From Siderastrea radians (lineage: Eukaryota > Cnidaria > Anthozoa > Scleractinia > Rhizangiidae): a stretch of 64,000 bases of DNA. Below, one piece after another: positions 34,572 through 42,196 of this stretch. A model generated the notes under the pieces. It ran no database searches, was not told where the DNA came from, and worked only from the letters and a program-made list of their open reading frames with translations. The position numbers and the translations under genes were made by a program. Where the stretch lies: positions 14,525,034 through 14,589,033 of the forward strand of contig OZ024895.1 of the NCBI GenBank assembly GCA_964017195.1, given 5' to 3'. How positions within the stretch are numbered: the stretch's first letter is position 1; each line of letters starts with the position of its first letter.

Positions 34572-34832
34572 CATATAGATTTAGCTAAGCCTAAAAGCGG
34601 AGCCCCCCTTTTTGTTTTGTCTGTTTTTTGCTTTTGTTTTTTGTTTTGTTTTTGCTGGCAGTTATTAATTTGTCGTTTTATTAAAAAAAAAAAAACAAAA
34701 CAAAGAAAAAAAAAGAAAAAAATTCTTGCTCCAGCTAAGTGTCGAACCCGGCTCGTCGGCTTGAGATGACGGTAATTAGTCCACTAGGCCATGGGCGTTT
34801 AACATTGCTTTTGTAGTTAGTTTTAATACTTA
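34572..34832 (-). mobile_element. tRNA-like repeat, copy 1, 3' part (split by the Ngaro element)
   Basis: Minus-strand order: tRNA-like segment 34803-34733 (A-box-like TGGCCTAGTGG, B-box-like GGGTTCGACAC), a T/G-rich region, then a tail GGCTCCGCTTTTAGGCTTAG and CTAAATCTATAT. The other part lies at 39494-39933. The uninterrupted copy is at 49273-50020. Confidence 0.7.
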
Positions 34833-34932
34833 TTATACTCTAATCACTGTGAAACGAGTATAAAACATTTTGTAATTAATCTTCAATAAACACACCACAC
34901 AGTTCTAGGGGCGAGCATCTCGTTTATTGATG
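34833..34932 (-). repeat. Ngaro split direct repeat B2
   Basis: A 100-bp copy of 35188-35287. It starts TTATACTCTAATCACTGTGA and ends CTCGTTTATTGATG (plus strand). It forms the 3' end of the element. Confidence 0.9.
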
Positions 34933-35020
34933 TCCGTGAGCACACACAGGTTACAATTGCAAATCGGAACGCTAACAAGTATACAAATATACAGAAAACA
35001 GTACAGTAGGTTACACAAAT

Positions 35021-35189
35021 TAAAAGCAAGTATAAAGAGATGCCTTCGAATGGTTTCTGCATAACTTACAATCTCTTAAATAACCAAACGAATCCCACAG
35101 GATTAATAAACAACTAAATCATTAACACAATCTTATGAATACATTCCTACATACTTCAGTTACATACCAAAACATTACAAAATACATTT
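35021..35189 (-). repeat. Ngaro split direct repeat A2
   Basis: A 169-bp copy of 39325-39493. It starts TAAAAGCAAGTATAAAGAGA and ends AAAATACATTT (plus strand). It directly abuts repeat B1. Confidence 0.9.
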
Positions 35190-35287
35190 ATACTCTAATC
35201 ACTGTGAAACGAGTATAAAACATTTTGTAATTAATCTTCAATAAACACACCACACAGTTCTAGGGGCGAGCATCTCGTTTATTGATG
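35188..35287 (-). repeat. Ngaro split direct repeat B1
   Basis: A 100-bp copy of 34833-34932, next to the 3' end of the recombinase gene. Confidence 0.9.
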
Positions 35288-35332
35288 CTCGCGTTCGAAA
35301 AATAAAGAAAGAGAAAAGCTAATAATTAATGC

Positions 35333-36316
35333 TTAACAACCTAAACTACGAGAAACGGATAACAGAGAATCAAGTTTGTCTTTGACATAGCCGTCATTAG
35401 CAGCAGCAGATGCACCTCCAGCCCTAAGACTATGCAAGCCAAACATACTCTTAGGATAACCTAACTCAGCAAAAGCATGCAAAACAATCTCTCTAGTCCT
35501 AGTGTAGCTCGTACCCTCAGAACGTAACTTATAAGAACAATTGGATTTTTGATAATACAGGGCACGGAAAAAGGGTAACGTAGAAGACAGTTGCAGACCA
35601 GCGGAGCAAACATATCTTTCCAGCAAATCAAAAGGACAGGATATAGAACCCGTCTTGGCTAATAAGACTCTGGAACCATCCCTGTACTGATCTGTCTTAC
35701 TCTTGACTATAGTAATCTCGACAAAGGTGTTATCGCAAAATTTAACATCACAGCAACGCAAAGCAGCTAATTCATTAAAGCGGAGAAATGCAGCATAAGC
35801 GGTAACACAAATAGCAGCTAAACGCAAATCTGAAAGGCTGGCGGAAGGGCCTGCAAATTTGATACACAATTCGTAAATCATAACAGGAGTAACAGGCTCT
35901 TTTTTAGAAACGGGTTTTGCCAACTTCCTCTTCCCAGCTTCCAGAATATTTTTAACTAAACTTGAATTACAAGGGGTGGGAAACCCGTACAAATTGTGCG
36001 CCCAACTAATGCCGTAACAGGCAGACTCTAAAGCAGAAATTGAACAATTACTTTGGAGCAAAAATTCCAAATATAAAGCAACTGAAATGTCATCTGATGG
36101 TAAAGGAGTAATCTCACGATGACAGGAAGCCCATTCTCTGAACTTCTGAAAAGCCCTTGAATACCGCTCTGTGGTAGAAGAAGCTTTGGCCTCAACCGCA
36201 CGGGCAGGCAGGCATGATGCTAGTCTCCGAAGTTCGGGGTCAAGAAGACGACCAACTTTGTCTGCAAATGCATTTCCACCTTGTAAACAAAAAACAAAGG
36301 AAGAAAATAAACACAT
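35333..36316 (-). CDS. Tyrosine recombinase (integrase) of the Ngaro element, probably inactivated
   Basis: 327 codons. The N-terminal core-binding region (about residues 20-135) has RRLASCLPARAVEAKASSTT and ERYSRAFQKFREWA. The catalytic domain (about 140-327) has the first Arg in AAFLRFNELAAL (R179) and the HxxR box HSLRAGGASAA (H295, R298). The tyrosine is probably Y310 (DGYVKDKLDS). The tyrosine recombinases I know have a segment of about 20 or more residues, with a conserved His/Trp box, between HxxR and the tyrosine. Here the gap is 12 residues, so an in-frame deletion seems to have removed it. The enzyme would join the linear or circular cDNA to the genome. The ATG at 36316 may be artificial: a TTTGTTTACAAG acceptor-like site at residue 12 suggests a spliced start. 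Confidence 0.85.
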   Translation of the reverse strand: MCLFSSFVFCLQGGNAFADKVGRLLDPELRRLASCLPARAVEAKASSTTERYSRAFQKFREWASCHREITPLPSDDISVALYLEFLLQSNCSISALESACYGISWAHNLYGFPTPCNSSLVKNILEAGKRKLAKPVSKKEPVTPVMIYELCIKFAGPSASLSDLRLAAICVTAYAAFLRFNELAALRCCDVKFCDNTFVEITIVKSKTDQYRDGSRVLLAKTGSISCPFDLLERYVCSAGLQLSSTLPFFRALYYQKSNCSYKLRSEGTSYTRTREIVLHAFAELGYPKSMFGLHSLRAGGASAAANDGYVKDKLDSLLSVSRSLGC

Positions 36317-36434
36317 AAATACTCCAAAATGTGTGAAATGGCCGTGTGAAACGGCGGTGTGAATAGCTGCACACCAACAAAAGGCCAGTGCCTATATAGC
36401 ATCATAGAAGGCCAGTGCCTTCTAGCCAAACCGA

Positions 36435-38759
36435 TCACAGAGCTCCATCGAGCAAGAGAAAAAGCACCGGTGTGCTAAAATTCTCCGATCCAAAAATAGC
36501 ATTCTTATTGGACCCATGTAAGAACACATCTTTGCCGTTCTCAACGAAGAGGTAATCGATAACAAATAAATTAAAGGACCCTTGAGAATCTACCAGAAGA
36601 GGCCAAAAAGGTGCGGATGGCCAATAAGGGATGACTAATATACCTTTGCATTTGCAAAGGCAAACATGGCGAATGACTCTGGTCACCAGTGTGACAGGAG
36701 GGACTAACCAGCAAAACTCGCCAGCCCAGCTGAAAGCAAATGAATCCACGCCTAGGCAATACGGATTGTAAAATCGAGAATAGAACCTAGGAACTTTGCA
36801 ATTTTTGGAACTAGCGAAACAATCAACTGAGCACTGTCCCCAGTAGGACGTAAGTGCGTAAAAATAGCAATCCTTAACTTTCCAGTCGTCGCAATCAACG
36901 ATTTTGCTAAGATAATCCGCTTTATCGTTGAGGGAACGAGGAATCCATTCGACGTCTAAGTCGATATTATAATCCCTGGTGACATAGAAAATATCCACAG
37001 ATAATTTATGCAATTCTTCTTTCATGCTGCCCGAATCAACAATAATAGGGACTGCTTGATTATCAGTGAACCATTTAACAGAACTATTAGACAAACGTAG
37101 TGCGAAACTTTGGAGGGCAAAATAAACACAATGAAGTTCCCTCCAAGTGGAGCTTTGACTCATTTCCAGTGGGTCCCAGTTCTTGTGTGCAACTGGAAAA
37201 TCATCCATAGATAAATAGGCGGCACAGCCCAGAGAGCTAGCGTCTGAATACGCAATCCGAGTAACTGGGCGAACATCCTCTGAAAGGGGCCTAGAATTAA
37301 GACGAAGTAAATTTTCCCGCCAGAAAATTAATTCCTTGCGAGATGGCAAATCCAAAATAACAGACGACTCCCACCCTGCTCTGCAATCCAAGGCCCTGTG
37401 CAAGTTTTTGGTCATAAGCTTACAAAGATTACCAATAACAAGCATATTAGAAATAATACTGCCTGTGACAGAAGCTAATTGCCTAGCGGGCATAGTGGTG
37501 TGGGAAAGTGCGTCATCTATTGATGTAAAGAGCCTGTCAATTTTGTCACTGGGGATCGAGAGCGATTTCTTCTTAAGATCCCAAAAATAACCCAACCATC
37601 TAAGGCACTGCACCGGGGACCAAACACTCTTAAGCATATTGGGAACAAACCCGGCACGAGACAAATCTGACTTAACGGCTAAGGCCTCCAAACGACAACA
37701 CGCGAATGTTGGGCATACCCCCAAGCCATCATCTAAGTAAACGACTATCCTGTACGCCTGGCTGCGCCAATATTTAACTAGAGGCCTCATAACTTTAGTA
37801 AAGATATAAGGTCCAGTAGATAATTCAAATGGCAAAACAGTGAACTTAAAATATCTGGTTACCCCACTGAATGACCAAGAAAACCCCAAAAAGTCTTGGT
37901 CGGGAGGAAAGATATCAATATGGTGATATCCCGATTTAATGTCAAATGAATAGAACCAATTTTGGGAGTGGTCAATAAATGAATTGAGCATGGTTTTAGC
38001 GTCTTCAAACTTAATTGTGAATTTTTTAACAAAAGAATTAGGATACCTGAGGTCTAATATTAGCCTCTTCTTGCCGTTAGACTGAATGGAAACAGACAAA
38101 GGGTTAATTACTGAAGGTGGAGACGAGCATTCCACAACAGAACCAACAGCTAAAAGATCAGTAATTGCTTTGTGAACAAAATCCGCATGCTGCAAGGAAG
38201 ACTTATTATTACCGAAGGTGGCAGGAGCAGGTGTAAAATAAAAAGGAATTTTGTAGCTTTCCAAAATGGTTTGGCGAATAAACCAAGAAGCGCCTATATA
38301 CTCCCAGAAACTAATATTACGCCTTAATCTACCTTTAACGGCAATGTTCTGCACGTCCTCTTGATAATCCGGACAAATTTCCGGAGAATCATGAAAATTA
38401 GGATCGCTAGTCGATTGGTAGAAAAAGTCAACTGGGTCACAATCGCCCAGAGAATTCACTGGAGATACAGGTAAAGGATACTCATCTTGTCCCAATCGTT
38501 TTAAGGCAGCATCGCATTTGTCCCTGGACCCATCATCCGTTTGTTGGTTTGGTGCTCGGTGGGTTTCGAGTGAGGTTGTTGCGACTGGGACAAACTGAGG
38601 AATTTGCCCAATGTCCGCGTTGGCCGCAGCTGAAACATTTGTCAGCGGGAACTGGTTGTCTTGCACGAAAGGACTGATGGCGAAAGGGCTGTTGAAGATT
38701 GAAAGAATGCTGAGCAGGAGCAGCCGAGAAAGAAGTTTGGGTTTCCGTTGCTGACTCAC
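36435..38759 (-). CDS. Reverse transcriptase-RNase H polyprotein of the Ngaro element
   Basis: 774 codons. RT blocks: KKRLILDLRYPNSFVKKF (about 230-247), SFDIKSGYHHIDI (motif A, 271-283), LPFELSTGPYIFTK (motif B, 309-322) and VVYLDDGLGV (motif C with the catalytic Asp pair, 339-348). RNase H follows with IAYSDASSLGCAAYL (D506), TWRELHCVYFAL (E541), WFTDNQAV (D566) and SLNDKADYLSK (D615). After it a region with SVDCFASSKN, PRFYSRFYNPYCLGVDSF and VIPYWPSAPFWPLL (644-722) matches the conserved tail found after RNase H in DIRS-order elements; its function is not settled. The first 75 codons overlap gag in another frame, so translation needs frameshifting, reinitiation or splicing. All catalytic residues are present. 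Confidence 0.9.
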   Translation of the reverse strand: MSQQRKPKLLSRLLLLSILSIFNSPFAISPFVQDNQFPLTNVSAAANADIGQIPQFVPVATTSLETHRAPNQQTDDGSRDKCDAALKRLGQDEYPLPVSPVNSLGDCDPVDFFYQSTSDPNFHDSPEICPDYQEDVQNIAVKGRLRRNISFWEYIGASWFIRQTILESYKIPFYFTPAPATFGNNKSSLQHADFVHKAITDLLAVGSVVECSSPPSVINPLSVSIQSNGKKRLILDLRYPNSFVKKFTIKFEDAKTMLNSFIDHSQNWFYSFDIKSGYHHIDIFPPDQDFLGFSWSFSGVTRYFKFTVLPFELSTGPYIFTKVMRPLVKYWRSQAYRIVVYLDDGLGVCPTFACCRLEALAVKSDLSRAGFVPNMLKSVWSPVQCLRWLGYFWDLKKKSLSIPSDKIDRLFTSIDDALSHTTMPARQLASVTGSIISNMLVIGNLCKLMTKNLHRALDCRAGWESSVILDLPSRKELIFWRENLLRLNSRPLSEDVRPVTRIAYSDASSLGCAAYLSMDDFPVAHKNWDPLEMSQSSTWRELHCVYFALQSFALRLSNSSVKWFTDNQAVPIIVDSGSMKEELHKLSVDIFYVTRDYNIDLDVEWIPRSLNDKADYLSKIVDCDDWKVKDCYFYALTSYWGQCSVDCFASSKNCKVPRFYSRFYNPYCLGVDSFAFSWAGEFCWLVPPVTLVTRVIRHVCLCKCKGILVIPYWPSAPFWPLLVDSQGSFNLFVIDYLFVENGKDVFLHGSNKNAIFGSENFSTPVLFLLLDGAL

Positions 38760-39321
38760 GCTGCGGAGCTCTGGGACGGGCAGGTTGAAATTTTCTTATC
38801 TTTTCACGAATCTTCGACAGCGCCCTCTTCTCGGCTGAACGGAGCTTTTTCTCGTCTTCTGAATCGTCGGCGAGTTCGTCGGACTCATACTCTTCAACAG
38901 CAGTCCAACCTGCGGGGCTCTTGTCGGCGAAACGCACAAGTTTGTTGCGCTTATCGATGAGCTTCTTTGCTTCTTCGAGATCGGAAGTTGCAGAAGAGAC
39001 TTTCCCTGCGCGAAGGTTCTTAGAGGCCGTCTCGATTTGGTCGAGGACGTTGAGATTAAACTCGAACTGTACTCTGTTACCTTTATAATTAAAGGTATTC
39101 GAAGCTTTCGTCTCAGTTTTCAGCTTCTTTAGCTGGCTCTGTGTAAGGTTGTCTTTCTCTTCAAGTTCGCGCTTGAAAGAAGTGAACTTCTGATCAAGCT
39201 TAGAGTCTAACAGTTGTGAAAATAACCGAAGGGTTTCGGCATTAGACAAGGAATCCTCATGTTCAGGAGGCGTAGTACTTTGGGAATCACGAGGAATATC
39301 GTGCTGTTCGGAATCGGACAT
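38533..39321 (-). CDS. Gag-like protein of the Ngaro element
   Basis: 262 codons from the ATG at 39321 (MSDSEQHDIPRDSQSTTPPE). The frame is open from an upstream ATG at 39366, but that one lies inside terminal repeat A1, so the inner start is preferred. The features are an acidic Ser/Thr-rich start, a coiled coil (about residues 25-75, LLDSKLDQKFTSFKRELEEK), an acidic patch and a basic helix (KRALSKIREKIRKF). A Gln/Pro/Phe-rich stretch follows, and one zinc knuckle near the C-terminus: CFSCGQRGHWANSSVC (CX2CX4HX6C, two residues longer than the usual CX4 last step). It overlaps the RT frame by 227 bases. Its likely role is RNA binding and particle formation. Confidence 0.8.
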   Translation of the reverse strand: MSDSEQHDIPRDSQSTTPPEHEDSLSNAETLRLFSQLLDSKLDQKFTSFKRELEEKDNLTQSQLKKLKTETKASNTFNYKGNRVQFEFNLNVLDQIETASKNLRAGKVSSATSDLEEAKKLIDKRNKLVRFADKSPAGWTAVEEYESDELADDSEDEKKLRSAEKRALSKIREKIRKFQPARPRAPQRESATETQTSFSAAPAQHSFNLQQPFRHQSFRARQPVPADKCFSCGQRGHWANSSVCPSRNNLTRNPPSTKPTNG

Positions 39322-39324
39322 CAC

Positions 39325-39493
39325 TAAAAGCAAGTATAAAGAGATGCCTTCGAATGGTTTCTGCATAACTTACAATCTCTTAAATAACCAAACGAATCCC
39401 ACAGGATTAATAAACAACTAAATCATTAACACAATCTTATGAATACATTCCTACATACTTCAGTTACATACCAAAACATTACAAAATACATTT
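39325..39493 (-). repeat. Ngaro split direct repeat A1
   Basis: 5' terminal repeat of the element, a 169-bp match to 35021-35189. The gag start codon lies 4 bases inside it on the element side. Confidence 0.9.
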
Positions 39494-39933
39494 TCTTTCT
39501 TCTTGACAAGCTGCCTATCAGCATGAAAATGCTGGTGTTTTTCCTCGCACATGTGTTCGAAACGCCGTAAAAACCATGGTTGTGGACAGAAGAAACCAAG
39601 AAGCACTAGCTCTGCTATATTTGGCGTCGAAACCGCTGCGAAAAGGTGCGAACTCAAGCAGTGTGCCGACCGAGTTTGAACAGAACCGACGAGGCAAATT
39701 TGAACTTTTTGCCTGAACTTTATCGCCGTATTTGTTTCGCCTAGATTGAACTTTTCCCCTTCCACCAAAAAGACAGCTGAGTGTTCTTTTGAACTTTTTT
39801 TTCCACTAACAAATTTGTTTTTGACTTTTGTTGTCTTTGCTTGTTTTGCTACAACGCGGGTCAACCTGCGAGTTCGCCCCGAAAACACACAAGATTCAGC
39901 ACAGGGTTCTATCCAGTGTAGGAAGTGTATTGG
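39494..39933 (-). mobile_element. tRNA-like repeat, copy 1, 5' part
   Basis: The minus strand matches 49273-49725 of copy 2 nearly base for base over long blocks (AAAATGCTGATAGGCAGCTT near the Ngaro junction; AACCCTGTGCTGAATC near the other end). Frames 39460-39948 (minus) and 39746-39991 (plus) run through this repeat and are not genes. Confidence 0.75.
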
Positions 39934-40103
39934 TAGCGGAGCCAGCACGCTAGCGCGTCAGCGGAGCTCCATTGCTGAGGAAATTTGGTAATCTATCAAG
40001 CCAAAAAATTTTGGTAGTGACGTAGTAGTCACGTGACCGTCCGTCCGTACATCCGTACGTCCGTCCATCCGTACATCCGTACGTCCGTCCGTCCGCACCA
40101 CAG
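39934..40103 (+). repeat. GCGGAGCC module, copy 1, with CCGTCCGTACGT microsatellite
   Basis: Starts GCGGAGCCAGCACGCTAGCG, contains AAATTTTGGTAGTGACGTAG and CACGTGACCGTCC, then (CCGTCCGTACAT)n, and ends CGCACCACAGG. The same module is at 49132-49272 without the microsatellite expansion. The two copies join the neighbouring tRNA-like repeat in opposite orientations. Confidence 0.7.
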
Positions 40104-40187
40104 GACAATGTATATATATATAAGTATATATACTTTTCAAGTTGCAATGTTTTTGAAAACGGGTGTATATATATATATCCATTCGTA

Positions 40188-40859
40188 TTGACATTTAATC
40201 CAAATTTACCGAACGTGGATAACATAATTAGAAAACATTTGTTCATTTTACAATCCAACCCCAAATTAAAAGAACTTTTCCCTCCAGGCTCTATCATACC
40301 ATCTTTTCGTAGGTCAAAAAATCTTAAAGAATTATTGGCACCATCTCGTTTTAAAACCGCCGAAGAGGGACAAACAATTCAACAAAGCAATGGCTGTTTC
40401 AAATGCGAAAGGAATAGATGCGATCTTTGTCGAAATTTCTTTGTTGAATCTAAATCATTTCTTAGCTTGCAGACGGGCAAAAGATACGCCATTCATTCGA
40501 GACTTTCTTGTGATTCTAAAAATGTGATTTATTTGGTTTCTTGCAAGAAATGTCGTTTGCAATACATAGGATCTACAACCACTGATTTTCGAATTAGGTT
40601 TCGTAATCAGAAGTTTACTATGCTCACAAACAAAACAACTTGTGAAGTAGCAGTGCATTTCAACAAAACTTCACACATCTTAGATGATTTTTCGTTTCAA
40701 TGTATTGATAAGGTGCAGGCCCCAAACAACTCGGATGAGATCGACAGGCTTTTAATTACAAAGGAGGCTTATTGGAGTGCTCAGCTGTTCTCTTTGGCAC
40801 CCCATGGTTTAAATAAAAGAAAAGAATTTCATTCTAGGAATAGAATTTGTTATAATTAA
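40188..40859 (+). CDS. GIY-YIG endonuclease part of a Penelope-like element
   Basis: 223 codons without a break. Residues 1-65 are the linker between RT and endonuclease (FILQSNPKLKELFPPG, FRRSKNLKELLAPSRF). Residues 70-81 are a four-Cys finger, CFKCERNRCDLC (CX2CX4CX2C). The GIY-YIG nuclease follows: NVIYLVSCKKCRLQYIGSTT with FRIRFRNQK, where Tyr, YIG and the Arg pair are in place. ITKEAYWSAQL carries the metal-binding Glu. It ends LNKRKEFHSRNRICYN. The enzyme nicks target DNA to prime reverse transcription. The start Met lies in the linker, so the frame is a 5'-truncated copy and not a free-standing gene. It is open but probably not expressed as a functional unit. Confidence 0.85.
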   Translation: MTFNPNLPNVDNIIRKHLFILQSNPKLKELFPPGSIIPSFRRSKNLKELLAPSRFKTAEEGQTIQQSNGCFKCERNRCDLCRNFFVESKSFLSLQTGKRYAIHSRLSCDSKNVIYLVSCKKCRLQYIGSTTTDFRIRFRNQKFTMLTNKTTCEVAVHFNKTSHILDDFSFQCIDKVQAPNNSDEIDRLLITKEAYWSAQLFSLAPHGLNKRKEFHSRNRICYN

Positions 40860-41502
40860 TTTTCTTTTTTGCGATTCTTTGTTTGCGATATATGGCCGTT
40901 CAAAGGCCCTTTTCTTGGGTTTTGTCAGCCTCTTAGGTCTTGGGTATACTCAAAGGCCCTGTCCGGGGAACTTATTACGGTATTGTTTAAGGGCCCCTCC
41001 AGGGATTTTGTTGTCTATCGGCCCTTTGGGGTTCCAGAGGCCTCGATTTGGGATTTTGGTATGATCCATGTTTGCGTAAACGTAGGTTGCTTTCCTTTTG
41101 ACTGCTCTTTCTTTTGCCGCTTTGCAAATGTCATCTTTTGTGAATTAGTAGTTTTTAGTTTTTAGTCTTATCTGTCATCTTTTGTTATTTATTTTTATAG
41201 CAGCGTATTTCTGGTCTTTTGTTATATTTTTGCCTTGTATCGTTCATTTATCTAGTGTTGTACCTGTATCTACACCTTGTAATTACGTTTAATTGTTAGT
41301 ATTGTTTAGTTTTCCTTTTTTCGTTATATAATCGTTGTACTATATTGTTTTTATTTTTGAATGTTAGCGTCACTTATCCTTGTTTTAGTATTGTTATAAT
41401 CACGCCGGTTACGTAACTCATAGCGTTGAATTGTATTTTGGGTCTTGTTTTGTTCTGTAATCTTATTTAAGGTTGATTTGATAAGTGCAATTTTTCATGT
41501 AA

Positions 41503-41530
41503 CTGATGAAGGTCTACTGACCGAAACGTT
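41503..41530 (+). ncRNA. Degenerate hammerhead-like motif in the Penelope 3' region
   Basis: CTGATGA (41503-41509), a 4-bp stem GGTC/GACC with a TACT loop, then CGAAACGTT. The spacing matches a hammerhead core and the position (3' of GIY-YIG) matches where Penelope-like elements carry hammerheads. However, an extra A sits beside stem II and no stem I partner was found, so self-cleavage is doubtful. Confidence 0.45.
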
Positions 41531-41692
41531 TTTATTTTTTTATTAAATTTTTTAACTTTTTAATCGTCAGAAGTTGTCCGTCCTTGCTTTCCTTCAACGA
41601 GTTTTAATTCCATGCGTTGAGGCTTGGTACTGTGAATCTTTGATCCTCCTGACGCAGTGGCATTCTTTGTTGGCCTGAGGCAACCATTAACT

Positions 41693-41696
<4 letters not shown>

Positions 41697-41762
<66 letters not shown>
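41697..41762. repeat. (AT)n microsatellite
   Basis: About 33 uninterrupted AT units. Confidence 0.95.
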
Positions 41763-41766
<4 letters not shown>

Positions 41767-41975
41767 CGGGACATTTGAAGAGAAATGACGCTAAATAAAA
41801 ATGCATGTTTTCACCTAATCCGGTAAAAAAAAGTCCAGAATGTCGACTGAAAGCAGCAACATGTTTAATTGTCGGAATCCTCAGTTATTGTAACTATTAT
41901 CAGTAATCATAACCTCAAGTATACAACATCAAATAGTAGACCAACTTACAATTAAAAACGCAATGTTTGTTATTA

Positions 41976-42196
41976 TACCGTAAAATCTCGGCTTTAGGCC
42001 CGCAGCTGGGTGACAAAACATCACTGCGATTATAGCCACTCCGGGACAAAAACATACACATCTCCCAAAAGGCAACTTCGTCAAACTAAATCGATTCAAC
42101 TAATGGTTCATTATCACAAAAATTTGTGCCTTCGAAACAAAAAAAACCTTCTTAAAGTTGTATAAACCTAGGGCTTACAACCGGGATTTTACGGTA
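41976..42196. mobile_element. MITE, about 220 bp
   Basis: The ends are TACCGTAAAATCTCGGCTTT and (inverse) TACCGTAAAATCCCGGTTGT, followed by AGGCCC / AAGCCCTA. The termini are similar to those at 23912-24413. It sits exactly at the left edge of the segmental duplicate. Confidence 0.7.

Larger units (their letters stand above)
34833..39493 (-). mobile_element. Ngaro-type (DIRS-order) tyrosine-recombinase retrotransposon
   Basis: Minus-strand order: repeat A1 (39493-39325), gag, RT-RNase H, tyrosine recombinase, repeat B1 (35287-35188), repeat A2 (35189-35021), a 88-bp spacer, repeat B2 (34932-34833). B1 and A2 are directly abutted, as in the split direct repeats of Ngaro/PAT elements, where that junction mirrors the joined ends of a circular intermediate. 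The element interrupts a tRNA-like repeat at an ATAT|TT-like site with no duplication beyond a shared T-run, as expected for recombinase-mediated insertion. The three frames are open and the A and B repeat pairs are nearly identical, so insertion looks recent. Confidence 0.88.
40137..41590 (+). mobile_element. Penelope-like element, 5'-truncated
   Basis: The left edge has TTTTTGAAAACGGGTGTATA, a motif also found twice at 59.7-59.9 kb. Then comes a 223-codon open frame (linker, zinc finger, GIY-YIG), about 640 bases of T-rich 3' region and a hammerhead-like motif at 41503. Everything upstream of the linker (the reverse transcriptase) is missing. Confidence 0.75.
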
